The position numbers and the translations under genes were made by a program. Of a stretch of DNA of 64,000 bases, positions 42,407 through 51,697 are shown one piece after another; the first letter of the stretch is position 1; each line of letters opens with the position of its first letter. Below the pieces are notes generated by a model. The model saw nothing but the letters and a program-made list of their open reading frames with translations. It made no database searches and was not told the DNA's origin. The DNA is from Syntrophales bacterium (GTDB taxonomy: Bacteria; Desulfobacterota; Syntrophia; Syntrophales; UBA2210): positions 124,001-188,000 of the forward strand of contig JALOBE010000001.1 of NCBI GenBank assembly GCA_023228425.1, read 5' to 3'.

Positions 42407-43372
42407 ATGAATGATAGCACAATACCGGATGATGTGTTTGACTGTCTCATTATAGGAGCGGGGCCGGCGGGCTTGACGGCGGCGCTGTACACCTCGCGGT
42501 CGGCCATGAAAACACTGGTTCTGGAAGGATCATCCACCGTGAGTCAGGTTACCGTCACCGATATAGTGGAAAATTATCCCGGCATTCCCGAGGTGAACGG
42601 TTTTGAACTTCACCACAGGCTCCGGACGCAGGCCCTGAGCTTCGGCGCGGAGGCGAGGGCGGAAGATGTCCTTTCGCTTGAAAAAACGTCTCTGGGAGCC
42701 GTGGAAGGGTGGACGATCAACACCAATCTCGCGTCATACCGGTCTCTGTCGGTCATTGTCGCTTCCGGGGCCCGGTGGAGATCCCTCGGCGTTCCCGGCG
42801 AAGAAGAATTCATCGGCAGGGGTGTGTCCTACTGTGCCACCTGTGATGGTCCCTTCTATCGAAACCGGTCCGTGGCCGTTGTGGGAGGGGGTAACACGGC
42901 TGTCCAGGAGGCGCTGTATCTGACGAAATTTGCCGACAGGGTAACCATCGTGCATCGTCGAGACCGGCTTCGGGCGTCGGCGATTCTTCAGGAACGAGCA
43001 TCCGCGAACAGCAAGATCGATTTCTGCTGGGACGGTGTTGTGGACAGGATCGAAGGAGATACCGGTGTCACAAGGCTTCGGGTGAAGAAGCTCAAAGGTA
43101 CCGATGCATACATAACTCTTCCCGTGGAAGGAGTATTTATTTTTATCGGCCTGGATCCCCTGACAGATTTCATCAGGGGACTTGTAACCACCGACGGAGG
43201 TGGTTATATTGTTACCGACAGTCAGATGCGAACGTCTGAGCGGGGACTTTTTGCGGCCGGTGACTGTGTAGTCAAACCGTTTCGGCAGATCGTAACCGCC
43301 TGCGGAGACGGAGCCACGGCCGCCTACCAGGCGGAACTCTACGTGGATGAACTCCGGGACCGGTCATATTGA
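42407..43372 (+). CDS. trxB: Thioredoxin reductase (NADPH)
   Basis: A 321-residue flavoprotein. FAD motif LIIGAGPAGLTAALYTSRSA, redox dithiol SYCATCDGPFYR (CATC), NADPH motif VAVVGGGNTAVQEALYL and a C-terminal GLFAAGDCVVKPFRQI. It reduces thioredoxin or a related carrier. It is an ordinary cysteine enzyme. It lies 73 bases after rtcB, with its own GAGG-type ribosome site. Confidence 0.94.
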   Translation: MNDSTIPDDVFDCLIIGAGPAGLTAALYTSRSAMKTLVLEGSSTVSQVTVTDIVENYPGIPEVNGFELHHRLRTQALSFGAEARAEDVLSLEKTSLGAVEGWTINTNLASYRSLSVIVASGARWRSLGVPGEEEFIGRGVSYCATCDGPFYRNRSVAVVGGGNTAVQEALYLTKFADRVTIVHRRDRLRASAILQERASANSKIDFCWDGVVDRIEGDTGVTRLRVKKLKGTDAYITLPVEGVFIFIGLDPLTDFIRGLVTTDGGGYIVTDSQMRTSERGLFAAGDCVVKPFRQIVTACGDGATAAYQAELYVDELRDRSY

Positions 43373-43444
43373 AATCCCTCTGAGGAAGAAGACACGGTGC
43401 TTGTGACAGGACTGTCCATACTGTTTCGGGAGGGGAGAAGGGCC

Positions 43445-43684
43445 ATGCCAATTTACGAATATCGATGTGAAGCGTGTAAAAATGATTTTGAACGGCTCGG
43501 GTCGATGCGGGATCGGGACTGCGACGTTGAATGTCCTCTCTGCAGCCATGTAGGTGCGGAAAAACTGATGTCCCGGTGCAGGTCGAAAAGAGAACCGTCA
43601 TACTCAGATTTTTCGGGGATGAGTGGTTCAGGAGGCGGCGGATGTGCCGGTTGCGCCGCAACGTCCTGCGGTACCTGCAAGTAG
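43445..43684 (+). CDS. FmdB-family zinc-ribbon protein (second paralogue)
   Basis: A 79-residue protein starting MPIYEYRCEACKNDFERL, with CPLC, then a Ser/Gly-rich linker and a C-terminal cluster GGGGCAGCAATSCGTCK. It belongs to the FmdB/CxxC family like the protein at 6532-6699 but has the extra cysteine tail, which could bind a metal or iron-sulfur species. It lies between trxB and lgt. Confidence 0.85.
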   Translation: MPIYEYRCEACKNDFERLGSMRDRDCDVECPLCSHVGAEKLMSRCRSKREPSYSDFSGMSGSGGGGCAGCAATSCGTCK

Positions 43685-43754
43685 GTCCCACACCACGATG
43701 CCTCGTCATCCGCCCCTCACGGAGAGGGTGGGGAGAGGCTGTGAGTGACGTCTG

Positions 43755-44591
43755 ATGGACGAACTCCTGCAACGCTGGCAGAACCTTCCCGCGTCGATCG
43801 ATCCGGTCCTGATCAGCGTCGGCTCCTTTCAGCTTCGGTACTACAGCCTCATGTACCTGGCAGCCTTTCTCTGTACTTACCTGCTTGTGATGTACAGACT
43901 CCGGACAGAAAGGTACGGATACTCAAAGGAAACAATTCAGGATTTTTTTATCTGGGCAATTGTGGGACTCCTGGTTGGAGCACGGCTGGGCTATGTTCTT
44001 TTCTATGACGTGTCCTATTTTGCCGTCCGTCCCCTGGAGATAGTTCTGCCTTTTACATGGTCCGGCGGGTTCAGGTTTACCGGTATAAGCGGGTTGTCGT
44101 ATCACGGTGGAGCGCTGGGTGTTTTCCTGGCGACTTTTTTCTTCTGCCGCCGCCGGAAAGTTCGGTTTTTCAGGTTCATGGATCTCATTGTATCCGCCGT
44201 TCCCTTGGGATATACTTTCGGGCGGGTCGGGAATTTCATCAACGGGGAACTCTACGGAAGGGTCACCACCGTTCCCTGGGGCATGTATTTTCCCGCGGAC
44301 GTGACGAAAAGCCTCCGTCATCCCTCACAGCTCTATGAGGCTTTCTTCGAAGGCCTGCTTCTTTTTGCTCTTCTCTGGTCAGTGAGGAAGAGGGACTGGA
44401 AGGAGGGTTCGATCCTTGCCCTCTATGTGGCAGGGTATGGAACCGTTCGCTTTTTTATTGAATTCTTCAGAGAGGCCGATGCCCATCTCGGATTGTTGTT
44501 TGGTTTCCTGACCATGGGCCAGGTTCTGTGCCTCGTAATGGTTGCGGGAGCCACTGTATGGATTCTGATCTGCAAGCGACAGAAAACATAA
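43755..44591 (+). CDS. lgt: Prolipoprotein diacylglyceryl transferase
   Basis: A 278-residue inner-membrane enzyme with about seven hydrophobic segments. The Lgt signature GRVGNFINGELYGRVTTVPWGM (given in two parts: GRVGNFINGELYGR and TTVPWGM) and the loop SYHGGALGVFLATFF are present, along with HPSQLYEAFFEG. It adds diacylglycerol from phosphatidylglycerol to the lipobox cysteine of prolipoproteins such as MltA in this window. ATG at 43755, plus strand, 19 bases before the next gene. Confidence 0.95.
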   Translation: MDELLQRWQNLPASIDPVLISVGSFQLRYYSLMYLAAFLCTYLLVMYRLRTERYGYSKETIQDFFIWAIVGLLVGARLGYVLFYDVSYFAVRPLEIVLPFTWSGGFRFTGISGLSYHGGALGVFLATFFFCRRRKVRFFRFMDLIVSAVPLGYTFGRVGNFINGELYGRVTTVPWGMYFPADVTKSLRHPSQLYEAFFEGLLLFALLWSVRKRDWKEGSILALYVAGYGTVRFFIEFFREADAHLGLLFGFLTMGQVLCLVMVAGATVWILICKRQKT

Positions 44592-44610
44592 CGTAAGGGA
44601 GGAACAAACC

Positions 44611-45945
44611 ATGGGGAAACGACTGGTTATTATCGGAGGAGCCGCCGGTGGCCCTGCAACGGCGGCTGAAGCGAGGCGGCGGGACCCATCGTTGGAAATA
44701 CAGATATTTGAGGCGGGAGAGTTCGTTTCGTACGGGGCCTGACCGATGCCCTATTACATCGGTGATGTAATCAAGGAAGCCGAGGGGCTCGTGGCCAGAA
44801 CACCGGAGGAATTTGCCGCGTCGGGCATTCATGTGCACCTCAAAACAGCCGTTGAAGCGATCGAACCGGACAGGGGTGTCGTCAGAACATCGAATGGAAA
44901 ATCCGTAGCCTATGACACGCTCGTTGTGGCAACGGGAACCAGGGCGGTCATGCCCGGTATACCCGGCGAGAACCTGGAGGGAATTTTTGTTCTCAAGAAT
45001 CTTTCCGATGGTATCGGGATCAAAACCTGGCTTGAAAAAAGACAGTGCAAAAAGGCGGTTATCGTGGGAGCCGGGTTCATCGGCATGGAATTGGCGGAGG
45101 CCTTTCGCATGAGGGGAATCGATACCACCGTGGTTCACCGAGGTACCCTGCCCGTCAACCGGTGGGATGACGAGTTGTCCCGGTATGCCCTCGATGAACT
45201 GTTGCGCCACGACGTGTCATTCATAATGGAAACCATGCCCCGGGCCGTTGAGAAGGAATCGGACGGAAGGCTTCGACTGCTGACTACAGATGGGGAACTG
45301 ACGGCGGATATCATTATCTTCGGCCTGGGTGTCAGGCCTGAAACAACCCTGGCTGCGGAAGCCGGTCTCGCCTTGGGATCGTCGGGCGCCCTGAAGGTCA
45401 ACTTCTCACAGAGAACGGCCCGGGAAGAGATATTCGCCGCCGGTGACTGTGCCGAGGTTTTCCACAGGATCAGTAAAGAATGGATCAACGTTCCCCTGGG
45501 GGACGTCGCCAACAAACAGGGCCGTGTAGCCGGGAGCACCATAGGCGGTTATCCCATGCGTTTCCCCGGTGTGGTAGGAGCGCAGAGCTTCAAGCTTTTC
45601 GGGTTGGAACTGGCTGCCACGGGCATCGATGAAAGCGAGGCTCGCAAGAGCGGCTATGATCCTGTAAGCAACATCACCTGGGAGACTTTCAGCTCTCCTA
45701 CTATGGCCGGCCGGACACGGATGGGCCTGAAACTGACGGCGGACCGCTTTACGGGACAGCTCCTCGGGGCCCAGGCTGCGAGCAACGGCGGTGCGGTGGG
45801 CAGAATCAACACCCTGTCGGCCTGTCTCTGGGCCGGGATGGATTTAGACGAAATAGGGTACCTTGATTTCGCCTATTCTCCACCCTACGGTGGCGCCTGG
45901 GATATAATTCACCGGGCCGCCCAGACATTGAAACGAAAGCTCTGA
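44611..45945 (+). CDS. Sec-containing CoA-disulfide reductase/NADH oxidase-like flavoprotein
   Basis: A 444-residue FAD-dependent pyridine nucleotide-disulfide oxidoreductase if UGA at 44740-44742 (codon 44) is read as selenocysteine. The start MGKRLVIIGGAAGGPAAT has the FAD dinucleotide motif. The active site reads SYGAUPMPYYIGD, where the family has a Cys (SYxxCGLPYYIG). NADH-binding VIVGAGFIGMELAEAF and FAD motif EIFAAGDCAEVF follow, then the C-terminal dimer domain. AAGGGAGG lies 8 bases before the ATG. A SECIS-like hairpin follows the UGA. Translation ignoring Sec would give a 43-residue stub, and a gene called from 44746 would lack the FAD loop. Physiological substrate unknown. Confidence 0.9.
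44740..44771 (+). promoter_or_regulatory. UGA Sec codon and bacterial SECIS-like hairpin
   Basis: UGA at 44740-44742. The hairpin arms are ATTACATC (44753-44760) and GATGTAAT (44764-44771), a perfect 8-bp stem with loop GGT. The loop starts 18 bases after the UGA and begins with G, within the published rules for bacterial SECIS elements (apical loop 16-37 bases after UGA, at least one G among the first loop bases). SelB binding is expected. Confidence 0.85.
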
Positions 45946-46072
45946 CATCGTGCCGGCTGGGGTATGACGGTTCCAGCGTCCGGAAGCGGCTGGAGGACCT
46001 CTTTAACAAAGGACCGGCTTGATTGCCGCCGCTTCCTACACGAACATCAACCGAGGAGAAAGGAGCATTGTG

Positions 46073-46540
46073 ATGAAAAACAGGAAGCTGGATGACGTCA
46101 TCGACATCGCGATTGAGAGAGAAGAAGAAGCCTGCGCATTTTACCGGGATCTCTACAGCCGGGTCGAGGACGAAACGGCACGGGAAACGCTTGACTTTCT
46201 TTCGAAGGAGGAAAAAAAACACAAGGAGTTCCTCATGCAGTACAAGGCCGGTACAGCTGGAAGCGGCGGTCTCAGAATGGTCGAATTCATCGACTACAAA
46301 ATAGCCGAACACCTCGATGCTCCGGATATTGAAAAGAACATGGAAAGCAAGGATGTCTACCTCGTCGCGGCCCACCGGGAGCTCAATTCCTATACCTTCT
46401 ACCGGTCACTCGCCGACTTGCATCCCCGGGGAGATGTGAAGAATATGCTGTTGCGGATCGCTTCTGAAGAGATGAAGCACAAGGAGAAAGTAGAATACCT
46501 CTACAGCAATACAGCCTTTCCCCAGACTGCGGGAGGGTGA
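46073..46540 (+). CDS. Rubrerythrin/ferritin-like di-iron protein
   Basis: A 155-residue four-helix protein starting MKNRKLDDVIDIAIEREEEA. Metal-ligand helices contain EREEEACAFYRDLY, SKEEKKHKEFL and ASEEMKHKEKVEYLY (E-x6-Y and ExxH patterns), as in the erythrin/ferritin-like domain. No rubredoxin domain is present. Such proteins handle peroxide or iron. Start set at 46073 after AGAAAGGAG. It follows the Sec flavoprotein and may share an oxidative stress role; that is inference. Confidence 0.82.
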   Translation: MKNRKLDDVIDIAIEREEEACAFYRDLYSRVEDETARETLDFLSKEEKKHKEFLMQYKAGTAGSGGLRMVEFIDYKIAEHLDAPDIEKNMESKDVYLVAAHRELNSYTFYRSLADLHPRGDVKNMLLRIASEEMKHKEKVEYLYSNTAFPQTAGG

Positions 46541-46586
46541 TTTTTGTCAGAAAACGGAAAGGAGCACTCCCTGAACAGCGGAACGG

Positions 46587-46602
46587 TGTTTCAGGTGAAA
46601 CA
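46587..46602. promoter_or_regulatory. Near-consensus parS site
   Basis: TGTTTCAGGTGAAACA differs from the parS consensus TGTTTCACGTGAAACA at one central base. It lies just 4 bases before the ATG of the gene at 46606, about 14 kb right of parAB, roughly symmetric with the perfect site at 23611 about the origin. Confidence 0.6.
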
Positions 46603-46605
46603 ACA

Positions 46606-47001
46606 ATGACATGGGGGGGGGATAACGACGAAAGACACGCCTGGGAAAGCCAGTTTCGGCACACCGTTTCCCTCCTGCTCGGGCAGGAGCTTCCGACTCT
46701 CTTTGAAGCGCTTGACGGGCGATCGAAGGATTTGAACCTCCCAGTGACGTTCGGTGGCGCCCGGACCGAGGAGTGGGCCTTTGTATGCCGTATGTTCCGT
46801 GTCTACCTGGAGCACATGACCCTGATGGGAAGGAAGGGCTACAGGGCCATGACGGCGGGAACCAGACGGTCTGTAAATACCCGGTTCGCCGACGGTTTGG
46901 TAGTGACCGAAGACTACCATGGTCACTCCATGGACGACACCATCCTTGCAATGTCCCTCGCGGACAACTGGATGAGGACCTCTGCCGCAGGGAAACCGTG
47001 A
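46606..47001 (+). CDS. Uncharacterised protein, 131 residues
   Basis: Starts MTWGGDNDERHAWESQFRHT; no family recognised. It is soluble, with one central hydrophobic stretch and no cysteine cluster. It contains HSMDDTILAMSLADNWM near its C-terminus. The start at 46606 is preceded by a parS-like palindrome rather than a clear ribosome site; an alternative upstream frame start exists at 46537. It lies between the ferritin-like gene and the PPi-phosphofructokinase gene, possibly in the same unit. Confidence 0.6.
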   Translation: MTWGGDNDERHAWESQFRHTVSLLLGQELPTLFEALDGRSKDLNLPVTFGGARTEEWAFVCRMFRVYLEHMTLMGRKGYRAMTAGTRRSVNTRFADGLVVTEDYHGHSMDDTILAMSLADNWMRTSAAGKP

Positions 47002-47066
47002 AGCGTGACACGGTAACGGCGGCCGTGCCGCTGTGTCACGCGTTATACACGATAGGAGGATATACC

Positions 47067-48359
47067 ATGGCAACCGTTCCTGCCGTTAGTACCGATCCGG
47101 AACATATCACTCCCGCCATACAGCGGCTCCGCTCAGGAGGTCTGAGGGTGGGCATACTGCATTCGGGCGGCCCGGCCCCGGGTTCGAACCGGGTTCTTGC
47201 CGGGGCTGCCAAACAGTTTCTGGACCGGGGTGTCCAGGTAACAGGATTTTATAACGGCTTCGAATTTCTCCAGGAGGTGGACCCCTTTAAGCTCGTTCCG
47301 GGAAAACATTACGCTACCCTTACCCGGGAGGTGATTTCCGATGTTCTCGACGTGAACAGCTTTTATCTGAAAACATCCCGGGCCAATCCCGGCAGAGGCA
47401 TCACCGCCCCCGACGACCTGAAGAATCCGACAAAAACAGAAAAACTTGTCAACGTCCTCAATGCGTTTGAATATTTGAAAATAGGCGCCGTCATTTCCAT
47501 CGGCGGCGACGACACCCTCAAAACAGGAAATTATCTCTATGAAATAGCACTGTTACGCCAGGAGAACATGCCCGATATGTGCTTTCAGGGCTCCATAGTC
47601 CATGTTCCCAAAACCATCGACAACGACTATTTCGGCATTCCCTGGACCTTCGGATTCTTAACCGCCTCCGAAGCGGCGGGCAGATCGGTACGGGGCCTCT
47701 ATGACGACGCGAAAGCCACGAACTGTTATCATGTGGTGGAACTCATGGGACGAAGGGCCGGATGGTACACCGCGGCGGCCAGCATCTTCGCACGGGGAAC
47801 CAAGGCCGTTATCCCCGAGGACTACGAGGGCCGGGCTTTTGTCATGGCCCATGAACTGGCGTCAGACCTTCTGGAAATCGTCCTGAAGCGGGAAAAAATA
47901 GGTAAAGGGTACGGTGTGTTCTGTATCGCCGAAGGGCTGGCCGACATGTTGCCGCCGGAAGACAGGGAGCACATTGAACAGGATCGCCACGGCAACCCGC
48001 GATTGGCGGAGGCAAAAATAGGCGACCGCATCGCCCGGGAACTCAGCCGCCTCTACAGGGAGACGGGCAGGGAAAAAAGCTTCAAACCCCAGCTGGTGGG
48101 TTATGAAACCCGCCAGCATTCCCCGTCGCTGTACGATGTCCTGCTGACGTCCCAACTGGGAGTGGGCGCCTTCCGTTTGATCGAACAGGGACGGAAAGGT
48201 GAAATGGTGACCGTGCGAGACAACCTCGAGATCGACGGCATACCCTTCAGCGAGCTCATAGAACCTGATTCCCTGCTCGTACGAAACAGGAACATCGACA
48301 GGAATGGCGATTTTTACAGACTGCTGAGATCTCTTGAAGAATCGTTTTCGCAGGATTGA
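47067..48359 (+). CDS. Pyrophosphate-type 6-phosphofructokinase
   Basis: A 430-residue enzyme of the PFK family. Motifs: ILHSGGPAPGSNRVLAGAA at the N-terminus, ISIGGDDTLKTG (GGDD favours PPi as phosphate donor, where ATP enzymes have GGDGS), and HVPKTIDNDYFGIPWTFGF (PKTIDND typical of PPi-PFK). It converts fructose 6-phosphate and PPi to fructose 1,6-bisphosphate reversibly, saving ATP, as in many anaerobes. AGGAGG precedes the ATG. It is convergent with glpD. Confidence 0.9.
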   Translation: MATVPAVSTDPEHITPAIQRLRSGGLRVGILHSGGPAPGSNRVLAGAAKQFLDRGVQVTGFYNGFEFLQEVDPFKLVPGKHYATLTREVISDVLDVNSFYLKTSRANPGRGITAPDDLKNPTKTEKLVNVLNAFEYLKIGAVISIGGDDTLKTGNYLYEIALLRQENMPDMCFQGSIVHVPKTIDNDYFGIPWTFGFLTASEAAGRSVRGLYDDAKATNCYHVVELMGRRAGWYTAAASIFARGTKAVIPEDYEGRAFVMAHELASDLLEIVLKREKIGKGYGVFCIAEGLADMLPPEDREHIEQDRHGNPRLAEAKIGDRIARELSRLYRETGREKSFKPQLVGYETRQHSPSLYDVLLTSQLGVGAFRLIEQGRKGEMVTVRDNLEIDGIPFSELIEPDSLLVRNRNIDRNGDFYRLLRSLEESFSQD

Positions 48360-48429
48360 CGGCATCCTGCGGGAAGTACGGCCCTGCACCGGTTCTCCGG
48401 GCGCGACCGGGGCGGAAACGACGGATACG

Positions 48430-50001
48430 TCATGTCTCACCCGGAAGATATCCCCGGGCGAGGTCCGTATATTCCCTGACCTGGTTTTTCTGCCACTTCC
48501 TGGAGAGCTTCAACTCTCCGGCCATTATTTTGGCCGTTTCCGGCGCCATCCTGATGCTGGCCCTGGCGTCGAGAATCAACGCCCTGGTTCTCCGGGAGAG
48601 AACATCCTCTACGGTCCGTGCCATTTCTTTTCTCACCGCCCAGACCACCTGAGCTTTCAGTACAGGTAACGCGGGGTCAAGCGGGTCGGCGAGAGCTGGA
48701 TTACCCTGAATCATCCGTCGAAGGGCAATAATGTCGGATCCATATGAACTCAAAGGATCCAGGGGATCGAGATGCTTCAGCCAGCCATGAATCCGCAGAT
48801 TCGTCGTTGCGCTCGGGCGTTCCTCCAGACCCGCCACGAGAGCGGCCTTGTTGATGGTATCCTCTCCCATTTTGCGATAGGTGGTCCATTTTCCCCCCGC
48901 CAGGGTTACCAGACCCGAAGGTGAAACGAGCACCTTGTGGCTTCGGGAAATTTCTCTCGTCGGTGTGCCTCCGTCAGGCGGGGCGGCCAGAGGCCGCAGA
49001 CCGGCGAAAACGCTGAGCACATCACTTTCGGTGGGTACTTTTTCAAGGTATTTTCCGGCCGTATTAAGAATAAATTCAATCTCTTCGTCAAGAGCCCTCG
49101 GTTCCAGGTCGGCCTTTTCCACGGGCGTGTCCGTGGTTCCCACAACGACCTTACCCTGCCAGGGGACGGCGAAAAGAACCCGGCCGTCATCGGTGTGGGG
49201 AACCATGATTGCCGTGTCACCGGGGAGAAACGTTTTGTCCACGACAAGATGGACCCCCTGGCTCGGTTTGACCATGTCTTCGGCGGCGGGGTTATCCATT
49301 TTCAGTATGTCATCAACAAAAACCCCCGTCGCGTTTATAACGACCCGGCTATATATTTCGAGTTCCTTCCCTGTTTCCATGTCCCGGGCCGTGACGCCGT
49401 TCACCATGTCACCCGCTTTGAGGAGTCCCGTGACTTTCATGTAGTTGAGGGGAGTGCCTCCTTTTTCCGCCAGCGTCTGGGCAAGGTTGACGGCCAGGCG
49501 CGCGTCGTCGAACTGCCCGTCATGGTAGACGATACCCCCCCGGAGTTCCTTCGTCCTGAGAGTGGGGATGGCCGCAAGAGCTTCTTTTCCGGAGAGGCTT
49601 TTCGAGGGGCCCAGCCCCAGCCTGCCTGCCATGACATCATACACTTTCAGGCCCACCCGGTAAAAAGGGCCGTCCCACCAGTCATAACTTGGAACGACGA
49701 AACGCTGGTTGGCTACCAGGTGGGGCGCGTTTTGCCTGAGCAGCCCCCTTTCGTGGAGGGCTTCGATGACGAGAGACACGTCACCCTGCTGCAGATACCG
49801 TACGCCGCCGTGTATGAGCTTGGTGCTGCGGCTTGATGTTCCCTTGGCGAAATCGGATTGTTCGAGCAGCAGACAGCTGTAGCCGCGGGCGCTTGCATCG
49901 ATTGCGACGCCCAGACCCGAGGCTCCGCCGCCGATGACAATGCAATCCCAGACGTCGTTCCAGGTTTCGACCTTCGCGAGCAGGTCATCTCTGTTCATCA
50001 T
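48430..50001 (-). CDS. glpD: Aerobic-type glycerol-3-phosphate dehydrogenase (GlpD/GlpA-like)
   Basis: A 523-residue FAD enzyme oxidising glycerol 3-phosphate to dihydroxyacetone phosphate and passing electrons to quinones. The N-terminus DCIVIGGGASGLGVAIDASAR binds FAD; SSRSTKLIHGGVRYLQQGD is the family signature. The C-terminal domain (about 400-523) is the DAO-C region. The start at 50001 is used (MMNRDDLL); the frame is open further but overlaps glpK. It overlaps glpK by 17 bases, so the two are co-translated. Confidence 0.93.
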   Translation of the reverse strand: MMNRDDLLAKVETWNDVWDCIVIGGGASGLGVAIDASARGYSCLLLEQSDFAKGTSSRSTKLIHGGVRYLQQGDVSLVIEALHERGLLRQNAPHLVANQRFVVPSYDWWDGPFYRVGLKVYDVMAGRLGLGPSKSLSGKEALAAIPTLRTKELRGGIVYHDGQFDDARLAVNLAQTLAEKGGTPLNYMKVTGLLKAGDMVNGVTARDMETGKELEIYSRVVINATGVFVDDILKMDNPAAEDMVKPSQGVHLVVDKTFLPGDTAIMVPHTDDGRVLFAVPWQGKVVVGTTDTPVEKADLEPRALDEEIEFILNTAGKYLEKVPTESDVLSVFAGLRPLAAPPDGGTPTREISRSHKVLVSPSGLVTLAGGKWTTYRKMGEDTINKAALVAGLEERPSATTNLRIHGWLKHLDPLDPLSSYGSDIIALRRMIQGNPALADPLDPALPVLKAQVVWAVRKEMARTVEDVLSRRTRALILDARASIRMAPETAKIMAGELKLSRKWQKNQVREYTDLARGYLPGET

Positions 50002-51547
50002 GATTGTGTCTCTCCCGTGAAGAGTCGTTGCATTCCAGGGGGTTCCCGGTCGGGCTTCCGATTGACAGGCAGGCGACTCCGGCCAGGGCGCGCCGCCAGG
50101 CATTCAGGGATTCCCGTGTCCGCGTCGAGTCCGTCGAGGGATAGAAAACCCTGTCTTTCTTCCAGTTTGTTTCCAACTCGTCGATGCCGGAATAGAAACC
50201 GACGGCAAGACCCGCAAGAGATGCGGCACCGAGGGCTGTTGTCTCCGACACGACGGGCCTCACCACGGGAATTCCCAGGATGTCCGCCTGGAACTGCAGC
50301 AGGGTGTCATTGGAGGCCGCGCCTCCATCCACCCGGAGCTCCTCTGCTTCAATTGCCGAGTCGATGATCATGGCGGAAACGACGTCGTGGACCTGGAAGG
50401 CGATGCCTTCAAGGGCGGCCCGGGCGATATGGCCCGCCGTGGTCCCCCGGGTTATGCCCGAAATGGTTCCCCGGGCGTAGGGATTCCAGTGTGGGGCTCC
50501 GAGACCGGTCAGGGCCGGAACGAGGACGATACCTCCGTTGTCGGGAACAGACAGGGCCAGCGGTTCAATATCCTCGGATTTCTTGATGATTCCCAGTCCG
50601 TCGCGAAGCCATTGAACCACGGCTCCGGCCACGAAAATACTGCCTTCCATGGCATAGGCAGTGGTACCGTTTCCGGTAAGGGCAACGGTGGTCAATAGAT
50701 TGTTCCTTGATTGTACACGCCGCGCGCCGGTGTGCATCATGACGAAAGCCCCTGTCCCGTAGGTGTTCTTTATCATACCTCGCTTCAGGCAGACCTGTCC
50801 GAACAGAGCCGCCTGCTGGTCACCTGCGATTCCGGCAATGGGAATTGCCGTGCCGAAAAACGCGGGGTCTGTTTCACCATACACCTCGCTTGAAGACACC
50901 ACCTGCGGCATCAACGGCGCGGGTATGTCCATGAGCGAGAGAAGCTCCCCGTCCCATTCAAGGCGGTTGATATCGAAGAGCATGGTTCGACTGGCATTTG
51001 TCGTGTCCGTTACATGCGCGCGGCCGCCCGTCAGGTTCCAGACAAGCCAGCTGTCGACGGTTCCGAAGGCAAGGATTCCCGCTTCTGCTTTTTCCCGGGC
51101 TCCGGGGACATTCTCCAGGAGCCAGCGCAGCTTGGTTCCCGAAAAATAGGCGTCGATAACGAGACCGCACTTGTTGTGTACCAGAGCTTCGTACCCCCGG
51201 TTTCGAAGGGTTTCACAGAAGTCAGCCGTTCGGCGGTCCTGCCAGACGATGGCATTGAAAACGGGAGCGCCTGTTGTTCGATCCCAGAGTATGGTAGTTT
51301 CCCGCTGGTTGGTAATCCCGATGGCGGCGACACTGGCGGCTGAAATACCGTTCCTGTCGAGAACCTCTCTGGCTACGGTGATTTGTGATTCCATGATCTC
51401 CCGGGGGTCATGCTCAACCCACCCCGGGTGTGGATAGTACTGTTTGAACTCTTTCCGGGCAACGGCGACAACCATGCCCGACCGATCGAACAGAATGGCT
51501 CGTGAGCTTGTTGTTCCCTGATCGAGGGCGAGGATGTAGTTTTTCAT
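49985..51547 (-). CDS. glpK: Glycerol kinase
   Basis: A 520-residue FGGY kinase making glycerol 3-phosphate. MKNYILALDQGTTSSRAILFD is the N-terminal ATPase motif, GIAGDQQAALFGQ and TYGTGAFVMMHTG the phosphate loops, and ELRVDGGAASNDTLLQFQ the adenosine motif. The ATG at 51547 matches the family start. A C-terminal tail of about 20 residues exceeds the typical length (about 500). Upstream is a CRP-type palindrome, suggesting regulation by the adjacent Crp/Fnr protein. No glpF is seen. Confidence 0.95.
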   Translation of the reverse strand: MKNYILALDQGTTSSRAILFDRSGMVVAVARKEFKQYYPHPGWVEHDPREIMESQITVAREVLDRNGISAASVAAIGITNQRETTILWDRTTGAPVFNAIVWQDRRTADFCETLRNRGYEALVHNKCGLVIDAYFSGTKLRWLLENVPGAREKAEAGILAFGTVDSWLVWNLTGGRAHVTDTTNASRTMLFDINRLEWDGELLSLMDIPAPLMPQVVSSSEVYGETDPAFFGTAIPIAGIAGDQQAALFGQVCLKRGMIKNTYGTGAFVMMHTGARRVQSRNNLLTTVALTGNGTTAYAMEGSIFVAGAVVQWLRDGLGIIKKSEDIEPLALSVPDNGGIVLVPALTGLGAPHWNPYARGTISGITRGTTAGHIARAALEGIAFQVHDVVSAMIIDSAIEAEELRVDGGAASNDTLLQFQADILGIPVVRPVVSETTALGAASLAGLAVGFYSGIDELETNWKKDRVFYPSTDSTRTRESLNAWRRALAGVACLSIGSPTGNPLECNDSSRERHNHDEQR

Positions 51548-51574
51548 TGACCAACCCGGCATTGCATCTTTTCA

Positions 51575-51588
51575 GTGACGGTCATCAC
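51575..51588. promoter_or_regulatory. CRP/FNR-type palindrome upstream of glpK
   Basis: GTGA (51575-51578), six bases, TCAC (51585-51588): the half-sites of a CRP-type operator with exact spacing (GTGA-N6-TCAC). It lies 27 bases before the glpK ATG, between glpK and the Crp/Fnr-family regulator gene. Confidence 0.6.
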
Positions 51589-51697
51589 CTTCAGGGTGTG
51601 TAACCGCGGGCCGATATGTTCCGCCGGAGCCCGTCCCCGAGAGCGGACTCGGTCGCTGCACCCTATCATCTTTCGCCGGTGAGTGAGGCTCCGGTCT

